A stretch of 64,000 bases of DNA from Eucalyptus grandis (lineage: Eukaryota > Streptophyta > Magnoliopsida > Myrtales > Myrtaceae). Each line of letters begins with the position of its first letter. The first letter of the stretch is position 1. The translations under genes were made by a program, and so were the position numbers. Where the stretch lies: the NCBI RefSeq assembly GCF_016545825.1, contig NC_052614.1:18804559-18868558 (forward strand), in the 5' to 3' direction. The notes beneath the pieces are model-generated. The model ran no database searches and had not been told where the DNA came from. It was given only the letters and a program-made list of their open reading frames with translations. Of the stretch, positions 53,686 to 64,000 are shown one piece after another.

Positions 53686-56600
53686 AGGCTCTCTGCTGAA
53701 AACAAAATTCAAATGTGAAATGAAATACAAAATAACATTTATTCACCTTTACTTTTGAGAGCCAATGTTATCCCTGATGTTAGAAAAACAGTAACACCAG
53801 CAAAATTTGTAAAGAGAAACAGAATTTAGTAACAAGGCACGCACTTTTGTTGTAACGAGTGCACATCTTGTTCTGATACCAATTCAATTGGTACAAGTTC
53901 TGGACCCTGAGAGTCCAAAAATCTTCAATTACGAGGAGGGGGAAGAGGAAAGATGAAAAGACCAAAATATATCCCTATGCAGAAAGTGTATTCTATATCA
54001 TTTCAGTCCAAAACAAGGCCCAGATCTGGTCCACCTGCAAAATATGCTATCAAATGTAAGACAGCTACACGATAGTTCTATGATATCTTTAGTCCCCACT
54101 TCAGAGGACAACGTGAAACCACACTCTTCAGCTTCTCTCTTTTGGTAAGAAAGAGGGAGGCTCAAGGGAAGAGAGGTCATTCATTCAACTAAGAACATCT
54201 CCAAGCTCTCAAAGCAGCCATATGAACCATAGTTTGCTTGTGCATTTGGCGGCAGCTTTCCTCAATAAGATCAAGGAGCTTTTCCAAATCTGTGGCCCAC
54301 GAGTTCAAGGTATCATTGCGCTCCTTTGTTGTCTGGAAACAGACAACTCCCATCGGCAGGTCTATCTTTCCTACTAGGGCTTTGGAAACATCCATTTTGG
54401 AGAGATGCTTTTCAGCTTCCCAAAATGGTCATAGAACTAACAGGTCATGCTAATAGAATATCATACAGGCTTGTATAATTACTATTATGCTGTCTCTCTA
54501 GCAGATGATAGTGTTGATTTAATAGATTGAGGCATATGAATGATTAACGCTCTCTACAATAGTGGTAACAGAACCCCAAAAACAGAGTTCCTTTCGTTGA
54601 GTGATTCAGCTACATAGATTTCTGAGCAAATTAAGAAAGCTCTAATCACGAGATATACTTTTGTAACACTGGAAATGGTGAGTCATAACAGAACTCCTCC
54701 CACACTTCTAAAGCGCATCAGAATTTCAGGCTCCATGGGACAAGAAATGGTTTCACAATGCCAGACATTGACACCGATAGCTACAACAAATTTTATGAGA
54801 AGTTGACTAAGCATAGTGTGTATGCATATATATCGGTCTGAAATATTCATAGAAAAAAAATAGAAGCACAACATTCTCAACCTCAAGACAAGCCTTGGCC
54901 TTCAAGGCACCAAAACCTCTTTTCCACTTTTTTGGAACTTGTATCCAAGTCTAGCAACCATAACCTACAGGTATCAGGGGCAGAGAGGCTGCCCAGGGTT
55001 AAATGAGGGGTCTAGGCAATCAGTCATAAAGATTGACATTGATAAGAGAAATAAATAAATGTTCAACATAATCAACCTGGATGCTGAGGCACAGCTATGC
55101 AAGTTTCCTCAAGGTAATCCTCAAGTAATACTTCAAAACGACAATAATATTCTGCAGAAAATAGAGCAAGTTGCATCAGCATGATGATACAAAGAAAGCA
55201 AGGAAAAAAAATGACAAAGTTCTGTAATTACATGTTTGCGTATTCTCTATCTAAGATCTTCTGCTGCCTTCTCAACAAGTGCACCTTCGAGCATGGTTTT
55301 CTCATTCTCAAATTTATCTCTGAAATTACTCCAAAGAGCTAACTGGATAACCTCCATTGTGACCAATTGTTTCAACTGCAAACTGCGTTAAAATAACAAA
55401 GGCACGGCCAACCAAATTCTATCGCAGATTATCAACCTATCGCAAGAAAGCGTACAACCAAATACTAGAAACAATTCAAAGATGTACCTGATATGGGGAA
55501 TTTCTGAGACATTTTTAGCTTCTAAAGTACTACAAAGGCTTGACTGCAACCGATCATGTGGTGACCGAACTAAGTACCAGCAGATTTTCCTTAGAACCTG
55601 CGACTAATTAAATCACGTAATGAACAGCCGTGCCTTGAAAAAGTCAGGGAAGACTTGACAAAGACTCATATGAAAGAGCTTCACTGGTATTCTCTGGGTT
55701 TCCCCTTCGCTGAAGGAATCTCACTATCACCATATAGCAAACCATTGTAATGAGAGTAATAGTTACATTATTAACCACATGAATGCGAGGTAAGATGTGT
55801 GTTCAAATCCATTAAGTACATTTCTAACATCAGAGTTTGCAAGAAAGAAAGAAAGGAAAAAGAGAATGCGACAGATGAATAAAACCATGGCTTGAACCAC
55901 AACCTCAATACCAGGTAGCGCTTGATCGGCAAAAAAATTCTAGTTAAAAATAGTAAATAAGTAAAGCACCAATTCACCATATTGTGGGTTCTTATTATAT
56001 CCGTCTCAGCTCCAGAAGTGACAAAATATCAACCAGCGCTTCTTCCACAATACTTTCCCCTTCTTTAGTCCTTTTCTTCTCTTTGGAAGGATCTGCATCA
56101 AACACCAGGGGGCTGATTTTCTGGATCTGTGCATGGACATAGTCCTGGTGATCTAAGCTTAAAAGAACCTGCAAAACCATCTATCAGAAAATCGATCATA
56201 GCAAGAGAGCATAAACGGAATACAAAAATCCCGTACATGTTCAAGGATAAAGGCAATTTTCTCTGTATTTGCCAATGCTCCAAAATTTTCCACAGCAATT
56301 CAAATCACTCATAATGTTGGACAAGGAAAAACCAATTGCAAGATCAAAGACACCAGAATTCAACTTCTAGCTCCTGCAATATCTTGTATTAAATCAGCAG
56401 CTTCTGCTATAAAACCTTCTACCTTTGGTTTTTGCCGGTTTCTTTATCAACCGCACTCTCTCAATTTCGACATATAGCTACATAATGAAACTAGCTCTAG
56501 AAACCACGAAACCAAAACAGATTGCTCATGAACATGAGCTGCAATAGAGTTTGATTTCACATTTTCACCTTCCCAGCAGCAACAGAGTTAAGTGTCACCA
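53686..56600 (-). pseudogene. RPN5: RPN5 pseudogene, copy 6
   Basis: The 3' flank is 53686-54199. The last exon (54200-54425) reads '[16 protein letters not shown]' and '[20 protein letters not shown]' openly, but the terminal TGA seen in copies 2, 3 and 5 is changed to TGG, so the frame runs on to 54189. Next: the exon with VVLKYYLRITLRKLA, then an in-frame TAG where Glu is expected (about 55080-55160); the [12 protein letters not shown] exon (55250-55340); the KICW exon (55494-55605, deleted in part); the YEIP region (55620-55800); [10 protein letters not shown] ... [15 protein letters not shown] (55995-56180); IERVRLIKK-like exon (56365-56480). Homology ends near 56600. Confidence 0.9.
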
Positions 56601-59290
56601 TCAAATTAATTCATTACTTGATTATCTCTAAAGCACAATTATGACTTTCAGTCGAACTATCTGATTAACAACAAGAAAAATTATTCATCTAGGAAGAAAA
56701 TAGAGTAAAAAAAGGAATTAAAGGGGTAATAGCAAGGTGCAATACAAAAGCAATCATGAGGATCCCAGCCAATTGAAAAAACTTGCAAACAGCATGAGCA
56801 CCAGGCCTGAGTTCTAACATCTCTAGAGATTGCCCAGAACCAATACCCATATAGATATGCCAAAGAGATTCGTTTTTCAAATAGTCGTACATGATGGCAT
56901 ATTACAACTACACAAAACAATAGTATAAGATCTAATCAGTACACATATGGGAGGCAATCACTGCAGTATAAGTCCATATAAATAAAACCCTTAAGGTAAC
57001 TGTTGTTAAGATTGATCCCAAATGTTTGAAACTGGACCACACTTTGGATCAATAATCATAAGACTGCACTGCTGATGATGGCAAAAGAAAAGAAGAAAAC
57101 AAAATGAAAAAAAGCCAGATGATGGCATTGAAAAGAAGAAGAGAGGAGGGTGAAAGAAATAGACAAGGTGAAGAGCTATATACTATGACCTAAAAAAAAC
57201 AAAAAAATTCCATAGCAAGAAGAGATGGTTGCAGCACAAAGGTGATGGCATTGTGCTGCACTGCTGGTTGTGGAGGCACAGCGGACCTCCCATATGCCCC
57301 AACTGAAGCTCTCATGAAAGTAGAGCTCACATCCAACTCCAGCAATAAAAGGTTAATTTTAATACAGGTGGAAGCATATGGACTCTCCCAAGTCTGCATG
57401 GAAAGTATTTTCAGCCTTGCCACAACCACCTACTAAATCTTCCATCCAATCTAATTCAGGATGAGGGAAACACCTCAATTTTATCTATAATCCCCTCATA
57501 GTTCAATCCCCAAAGTTAGCCCCAATAAGCAGGTTCAGCCTTTAGTTATTGTTTCAGACGTACAACTGGTCATGCATGACAAGAAATGGGGCCTATTTTG
57601 ATTTACTATGAGGTTGAGTCCTAATTAAATAGGCAAAGTAGGTGGACTGGGATTAGGAATCCCATCCTACATCTCCAATGATCTTACTCCTGATCCAATT
57701 TGGGAATGATTGTCAATGCGACCAACTTGCATCTTTTTAATTGCCTCCTATATAGTTAGCAATCCTAATAACAATCATGAAGGTAAAAATCTGGTACAGG
57801 TATAATAAATAGCAACCAGTCATAATGCTCTGACTAATCCAGAGGAACTTATTAGCATTCGGCATAGGATTACAATGAAATACACTCAATGAAGAGCAAA
57901 ATTTGCACCGGCTTGTCACCCAAAAGCAGAGATAAAAAGGCAAATATCTGGACATTGGTTAATCTCGACAATCTAATTTGCTCATATCAAAGGAGTGTAA
58001 GATACTTCCTTTGCTACAAGAAAGTTTGGGAGTAACTATATACAGTAAAAACAACAGGTATGAATATCCAAATATCAGTGTCATCAAATAATTTTGACTC
58101 AAGCACTTGATGAGGAAGGCAAAGAGTGCTTTGAGCTAGGAAGACAAAAATTCATGCCCCAAGAATCAGTAGACCACTTAACACAATAATCTTGGCTCCG
58201 GCTTGTTTAATATTCCTTTCGCCACCAGCAAACCTGATACATGCTGTGTTCATGCAAGGGAGAAAATCCACAGGAAACTCTTATTGGAATGGAGAGGTAC
58301 AACTCATACTTATCGTTCATCTTCAGTTGATTAGTATTTTGACTCACTCCTCTGGCACCCAATTTCAACTTCTTTTCTCCCTTGTTTCATTGTCGTGTAA
58401 AAGGTATAATAAGTAAGGCACCAAGGAAATAACTATCCATCTAAAACAAAAAGAATTTATCCCTATACAAGAGAACTCAAATCTTAAAACAAATCTACTA
58501 ACCAGAATAAAAAAACAAAGTGGAGCACCGATTACCGACTTCACTAAACCCTGAAAAGATGATAAAACAAAATAAAACTGCTTAACTTAAACAATATGCC
58601 TTTTCTCTGTCATCACAGACTAAGGATCTCTATTTGTCAATTCTCACACACATGTTTACTTCAACTCCAAAGGCAGGGTCCATCTTGTAAAAGTACATCA
58701 ACGTATTTTGCTATTACCAGCCTTGCCTACTAGATAGTACCACAATGTCCAGCTTATCCACATAGCTTTGTGCATTATTTTCCTACTCAGCTGCAAGAGT
58801 TATTTCTGTTCTTCGTTAATGAGAACTTCCAATTAGCGTTCTTGATAGGATGCAACATCATGTGATCTTACATTGACTTCATGGATCAGGGAGATACTTA
58901 TTGATAATTAATCTTGGTTAAATGCTTCCTTTAAGTTATCCAGTAATCTTTCAACAACTTTTACCTATTGAGTTTGCTATCTCCTCCATTTTTTATCTTT
59001 TGAGAGAAAGCCACAACGCTAATTGTTGGAAACTCACTTTGCACTACTTGGGTGCTGAATACTCACTGATGTTAATTAATTTCACTTCCATAAGTAAATA
59101 CAAGCACCTTGCCAGAGAGGATATCTCAAGGTTAACTTTGTGCTTATTACCCACTCTTTGTTTGCACATGAGCACCATTAAATTTCCACAGGAATATAAA
59201 CCCCAACCTTCATTCATTAAAGAGTTCCAGAGGCACATCTTTTAAGCAACTCTTCCAAATCTCGCCAACTTGAATAAATTATTACCCATG
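56601..59290 (-). repeat. S block, copy 4
   Basis: Landmarks in order: 'YDYLKNESLWHIYMGIGSGQ' tract (56689-56892); 'cggacctcccatatgcccc' (about 57282); 'tcctaattaaataggcaa' (about 57620); 'atccagaggaacttatta' (about 57838); 'tggcacccaatttcaactt' (about 58352); 'acttccataagtaaatacaa' (about 59083) and 'tttccacaggaatataaac' (about 59182). It is closest in layout to copy 2 (26046-28745), and like it leads into a dUTPase copy. Confidence 0.75.
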
Positions 59291-59489
59291 GAAAGTTAAC
59301 AGTGAATAGGTAATGGTGTCAAACCCTGGAAAAAATCATTTGCAAGATAGTGCATCCGCTAAATCGACAATGTCACACAAATTCAATAATTATGGCACTA
59401 AACGAAGAAGTTTATGTAAAAACAATGAAAATCCCCTTATTTAGTTGCTCAATACCATCATCTAGGACTAGCACGTAAGCCAGCAATCA

Positions 59490-60370
59490 ACTAACTAATT
59501 ACTTGCCGCAAAGCTCACCCCAGCAGACTGGCAACTCAAAAAGCAGGATCCGAATTTCACAGTTAAACAGAGACAGGCAGAGCACAAGGAAATACTTCAA
59601 AAGCGTGGCTGAACACATAGCAATTAGCAAATATTTATGCAACAATCGTTCGACGAAATTTCTCACCAAGAAAATGCTCCTACCAGACCCGCGTGCATCC
59701 CAGGCACAACCTCATCCCTAATGAAAACAAACTTACAGAGAACAGAGTTGCAACCGAAACCTAGCACATGGGCCTTACACCTGGTCGACCCAAACCCGCC
59801 CTCACCTCTCAGAGTAAAGTCCAGGTCCTCGACCTCCGCAGCAACTTCAGGAGTCATGATCTTCTCAATGATCAGCCGCGCGATCCTTTCACCCACCTTC
59901 ACTTTAGAGTCGACATCCTCTGTGGCCCACCCGTGCTGACGCCGATCGAATACTTCCATGCCAAACCCGAACTAGGTGCCGGAATAACAAATGCACAAGC
60001 GATCCGATTCAGCCCTCGTCGATTATCCAAAACAAGGCACCGGGAGAATGTTTTGAGGTAAAGAAGTCGCACATTACATATCCGAGCATATGTGTCCTTT
60101 GGGTATTGCAATGCTCAGACCGGTGGGACAAGCGCTTTTCCTCTAGCTGGCACTTACCATCTCAGATGCAACGTTTTTTAATCCACGAACGGAGGAAATT
60201 ACTCCACATTCAGAAACCTCGAGCTGAAGAAGATGGTGATGGGGGTATGAGTTGATGACAACACTCCAGTTCATGAAATGGCGCAAAAACCCTTGAGCTT
60301 TAACGGAAAGCTGCAACGACCGGGGAAAGAACAAGAGTCCTCCTTCACGAGCATGAGAAAGAGGAACGAG
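59490..60370 (-). pseudogene. DUT: dUTPase pseudogene 3 (best-preserved copy)
   Basis: On the minus strand: 5' flank (60226-60370); an exon with VPARGKALVP then, after a frameshift, YPKDTYARI (about 60075-60150); APSSGLAWKYSIGV (about 59955-60000), the motif with the conserved Arg-Ser-Gly-Leu-Ala (Arg here is Ser); then VKVGERIARLIIEKI (about 59855-59900) and the P-loop-like motif RGEGGFGST (about 59790-59815). The stretch with the catalytic Asp of motif 3 is deleted between the last two. One extra base after GST removes the normal Gly-Val-stop end. It cannot be active. The N-terminal exon is also missing here. Confidence 0.85.
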
Positions 60371-61025
60371 GAAATAAGTATTATGAATCGCTCCTCCAGC
60401 ACCCAGTCTCAATTTCTTTTCTCCCCAGTTTCTTTGTTATGCAATAAGTATAATAAGAAAGGCAACGAGGAAATATCTATCCATCTCTATAAAAGATAAT
60501 GCAAACCCCAAAAACAAATCTATTAAGCAGAATAAGAAAACAAAGAGAAGCCCCAACACCTGACTTCACTAGAAAAGGCAATAAAACAAAATAAAACTAC
60601 TTGACTTAGACAAAGTGCCTTTTTCTCTTTGTCATCATAGACTAGAGATATTATCAAATTTTCAATCCTTCACTCCCACATCTTTAACTTCAATTCCAAA
60701 AGGAGAGCGGGCCCATCTTGTAGAAGTACAAGTTCAAAGTATTTCCCTAGATGGTACCCCAAACAATAACGTCTAGCTTATCCACAGAGCTTTGTGCACT
60801 ACTTTCCTACTCAGCTCATCCACATGCCACTGACTTCTACTTGTTGAGTTCACTGTCTACTCCACAGCTAAGCGGTCGGGTGTTAAAGACTTGCTGATAT
60901 CCTACCAGAAAGGATATCTCCCCAGGCTAATCTCTTTGCTTTATTACATATCTCTTTGTATGTACATACAGAGGCGCCACCATTAAACTTCCACAGGAAT
61001 ATCAGCCCCAACCTTCCTTCCATCA
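60371..61025 (-). repeat. Partial S block between dUTPase 3 and PAT fragment 2
   Basis: It starts at the phrase 'tattatgaatcgctcctcca' and runs collinear with 43137-43809 ('atgcaataagtataataag', 'tcttccattccaaaagga'-like, 'ggatatctccccaggctaat', 'cacaggaatatcagcccc'). The join to dUTPase 5' sequence at 60371-60376 is abrupt. Confidence 0.8.
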
Positions 61026-61935
61026 TCATTCAAGAAAAAAGAGAAAGAAGAAGTACCTAGGTAGGCAAATCAAGCATCGAAATTGGAAGGGCGAGCTAGA
61101 GGAATCGGCACAAAAGTCCGTGAGCGCCATCGCTTCAGAGCCTCTCTTCTTCTTTCTATAACTGGTCTTATCCATCGGATCTATCACAGTACACCAAATG
61201 AACAGAAACATCGCCGAGAAAACTTGAAAATCAGGGGAAATATGTGGAAAATCCCATCAATTCCCAAGAAACTGACGAAAGAAAAGCAATCAATGTCATC
61301 ATGGCACAAAGTAAACGCTAAGGGAGTTACCACAAAAGAGAATATTGTCGTCACGGTGATCTCAGCAGCCCCGCTCCCAAGCAACAGTCCTAGGAAGATG
61401 TAGAAGGGCACCGCTAAGAAACTGAACATCGCCATCCCAACTATCTACAATTGCAAATTTACGACATGAGATGGATCGACTCTAAACTTCAAATGCGATT
61501 GATCGATCATCTGCATCACACCCTACACATTTACTACTGAGAAAACTAAAATCTCCAATTCGAACAATCGATGAGCTCGCGCGCCGGGGCGACGTGGTTC
61601 TAAAATGCAGATGAAGCTGAGAGACCACAGGAAAGACGCGTGCGTGCGTTTACCTGGAGCGGATGGAGAGGGCGTTGCCAGCCATGGCGTCGCCTCGTCA
61701 CCGTCGCCATCTCGTCGTCATCTTCGCCGCGCTGACAGACCTGCCCGCCTGCCTGCAGTGGATGCGCGGTGCGAACGTTGGCTTCGATCTTTGAGCCTCG
61801 GAAACCAGCAGGGCGACTGACTAGTAGCGACAAAGAGAGATTCCATGGACGTCCAGCGTTTACCTGGAGCGGATGGAGAGGGCGTTGCCAACCGTGGCGT
61901 CGCCTCGTCGCCGTTGCCGTTGCCGTCGCCGTCGT
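61026..61935 (-). pseudogene. DHHC protein S-acyltransferase (PAT) 5' fragment 2, exon 1 doubled
   Basis: Two copies of exon 1, each with RRRHGWQRPLHPLQV and the same CAG|GTAAACGC donor, stand 209 bp apart (about 61655-61700 and 61864-61910). Exon 2 (about 61350-61440) starts VGMAMFSFLAVPFYIFLGLL and contains EITVTTIFSFV: a clean membrane helix without the stop seen in fragment 1. Exon 3 (61060-61210) has MFLFIWCTVIDPMDKTSYRK. The acceptor before exon 2 ('gatagttggg') seems to have lost one G. The DHHC domain is absent. Both fragments keep the same three exons, so they come from one truncation event followed by duplication. Confidence 0.75.
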
Positions 61936-62045
61936 CATCTCCACCGCCCTGACCGACCTGCCCGCCTGCCTGGCGGTGGATGGGCGGTGCGAACGGTGGC
62001 TTCGATCTTCGGGCCTGGAAACCAGCAAGGCGATTGGCTAGTAGT

Positions 62046-64000
62046 GAGATGGAGAGAGAGAGAGAGAGATACCGTGCATGGTGGAAAAGTAACCCATAAG
62101 AGTCGAGGATCTCTTCCAAGCCAAGTTCTCTCATCTGCTTACGCCTAAAATTCGACACGTCGGGCGATCGTTGGATAGATGGGCATTTGTATATACGGAA
62201 ATATAGCAAGCGTTTCAAGTCTGACAAATTTATCAAGGCCTTCAATTTTCCACAACTTTCAATACGAAGCAGCGATAGTCCAATGGGAAGCTCTGGGACA
62301 CATTCAAGCCGATGGCAATCAAGAAGAACGAGTCTCTTGAGACTGGTCAGCTGGGCAAGATGGGGCAAAGACTGCCCCTGGCAGGTGATCCATAGTTCCG
62401 TTAAGCCGGAGGGCAGTTCAGGTAATTCTTGAAGCTTTTTGCAACCTGAAACGCCGAGCACCTCTAGCGCAATCAATTGGCATATATTACTAGGTAGTCG
62501 CTTCAGGTTTTTGCAATCCCAAGCTTCCAACTCTTGGAGTTTTGCCAACGTCCTAATGGCATCAGGCAATTCCGTTATGTTAGTTCCTTTAATATACAAT
62601 ATTCTCAGATTTTGCAAATTCCTAATACTTTCAGGTAATTTAGTAATCGATGTCCATCCTAAGTCTAGCTTGATCAATGATGCCAGATTTCCAATAGAAG
62701 GATGAAGCTCCTCCAGATTATTACAATATGCAAGATGTAAAATCTCCAACCTTTTGAAAGTGGACAAGTCGGGAGTTCTTTTAAAAGATGGACAACACTC
62801 GAGGTTGAGAACTTTGAGCTCGGTCGCCATCTGGAAGAAAGAAATGATACATCAATGTAATTGGACTGTCGCAACCTTGAATTTTTGCTACTCCTTATGT
62901 TTTCGATTTTTTTGAATTCCTCAAAAATTACCCGTGCTCCTCTACTGGCGGTTGTATTATTTAATTTTAAATGCCTCTTTTAGTAATGTTTGGCCACGTC
63001 AATAGATAAATGTTTTTTAAGCACATCGATTGCAAAAGAATATTAGAGTGTACGAGTGCTAACTGCATTTATTTTCGAATAAAATTTCAAAGGAGATATT
63101 TTTTGATTAAACATAAGCAACTTTAATTATCAAAAACCAGATGACAAATTCAAATGGAAGAGAGATACATTCATTGGGCACCATGTTTTCCTTCAGTAGT
63201 ATCAAATTAAAGAGAAACGGCTAGTTTAATTATGAAAATCAATTTTCAAATGTACAAGGAAAAAAATGTTATGTTAAAAAAATACTTCAATGCATTCTTT
63301 ATGTTTTACCTTGAGTGGATCCCATCCTCCCCAGTCCTCTGAAATGGCACTGTTTGATAGATCGAGTACAACTAGTTTTTTCGGATGAAAGTTGTTCGCA
63401 ATGAAATTCGAGGGACACTCCTTCCACTGAAGCCATCTTAATTTAGAAAGTAAGCTTTGGAAATCTCCGGTGAAATTCGCACCATCCACTTGAAGGAACC
63501 TCAAGTTGGTCAATTCTTTAAATTGTTCAGCTGCGTATCTTTTTCCCTTACTACATTTGCCAAGAGAAAGGGCCTCAATCTTTTTGGTGCCCTGCAGCTT
63601 GGAAACATTGTGGACCATAAGTTTTGAATGATGAGATGACACCAATTGATATAAAATAAAATGCATTGATTTCAATTTGCTGTCATACTACTATGGCGTA
63701 GGCTTCTCACTTTGAATTTTGTGAAATGAAAGGTTGTAGTTGGATATTATTTATCTAATCTATGTAAAGATGAGAAGCTCAAGTGGTTGTTTCCAAACTT
63801 TTTCCTTATCCAACTATACCTTTCACAATTTCGACCTTATGAATTTCCAAAATCTGGGTCCATTTGCAATTACAATGGAAGGCCTCTCTTCATGCATATA
63901 CTAAAATATATTTATCAAAATTAATGCCCTTTATATGTGAAATAACACTTCCTTTACTCCCATCATGTATATGTGAACCAATACAACTCTAACCATTCAA
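62046..64000 (-). pseudogene. TNL2: TIR-NBS-LRR gene, partial (5' part beyond the window), LRR shortened
   Basis: Two exons are visible. The linker exon 63591-63310 (acceptor GCAG, donor AAG|GTAAAAC) reads GTKKIEALSLGKCSKG ... WDPLK over 94 codons. The LRR exon starts at 62830 (acceptor TTCCAG; MATELKVLNLECC) and is in frame from its start, unlike TNL1. It has about nine LRRs; a 141-codon stretch present in TNL1 is missing between HPSIG and NLASL. It ends like TNL1 after QMRELGLEE (about 62115), then runs into the PAT 5' region in a non-PAT frame to 61718. The NB-ARC and TIR exons should lie right of 64000. Confidence 0.85.
63592..64000. other. TNL2 intron 2 (start of it)
   Basis: Homologous to the left part of TNL1 intron 2, including a single unit of the 560-bp repeat ('gaattttgtgaaatgaaagg' at about 63715, 'ggcctctcttcatgcatata' at about 63881). 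The window ends inside it. Confidence 0.8.

Overview
The window is plant nuclear DNA from a dicot. Two TIR-NBS-LRR (TNL) disease-resistance genes with plant-type GT-AG introns exclude monocots. The wording of their TIR, NB-ARC and LRR exons resembles the large TNL families of Myrtaceae (Eucalyptus and relatives); that genus-level guess is from memory and unproven. Almost everything else is transposon or decayed duplicated gene.

Left part (1-20,656), transposons. An old Sirevirus-type Ty1/copia element runs from before base 1 to 13,342. A second element of the same type (1,249-10,679) sits inside the outer element's envelope-like ORF, with a perfect 5-bp target duplication (ATGCT) on both sides. 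The inner element has two LTRs, a primer-binding site, gag, protease, integrase, reverse transcriptase (RT), RNase H, an envelope-like ORF and two polypurine tracts, but its reading frames are heavily broken. After a copia RT scrap (about 13,620) and a local repeat comes a third, different copia element (15,025-18,655). It keeps its 5' LTR, leader, gag, protease and integrase and is cut off before RT. Its leader holds a dense run of G-box cores followed by a run of W-box cores. A degenerate ~65-bp repeat array and a terminal-inverted-repeat element with a GC-rich core follow.

Right part (20,657-64,000), a rearranged tandem array, nearly all on the minus strand. I recognise six broken copies of RPN5 (26S proteasome lid subunit, PSMD12 family) at 20.7-21.8, 24.0-26.0, 33.5-35.3, 35.6-37.15, 38.7-40.9 and 54.2-56.6 kb. 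Between them lie a conserved 2-2.7 kb 'S' block (four copies plus one partial) that I cannot assign, three broken dUTPase (DUT) copies, and two 5' pieces of a DHHC protein S-acyltransferase (PAT) gene. One dUTPase copy contains a plus-strand piece of a large plant protein that looks like the zinc-finger C3H1 (ZFC3H1) type.

The two TNL genes (44.4-50.6 kb, and 62.1 kb to past the right edge) each end abruptly in the LRR exon and run straight into the PAT 5' region. TNL1 has clean TIR and NB-ARC exons, but a one-base frame change opens its LRR exon. Beyond it, the LRR frame reads without a stop into PAT exon 1 in the PAT frame. TNL2 lacks a 141-codon LRR stretch present in TNL1. The region looks like a resistance-gene cluster growing by unequal recombination that repeatedly copied and broke neighbouring housekeeping genes. 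No tRNA, rRNA or CRISPR array was seen.
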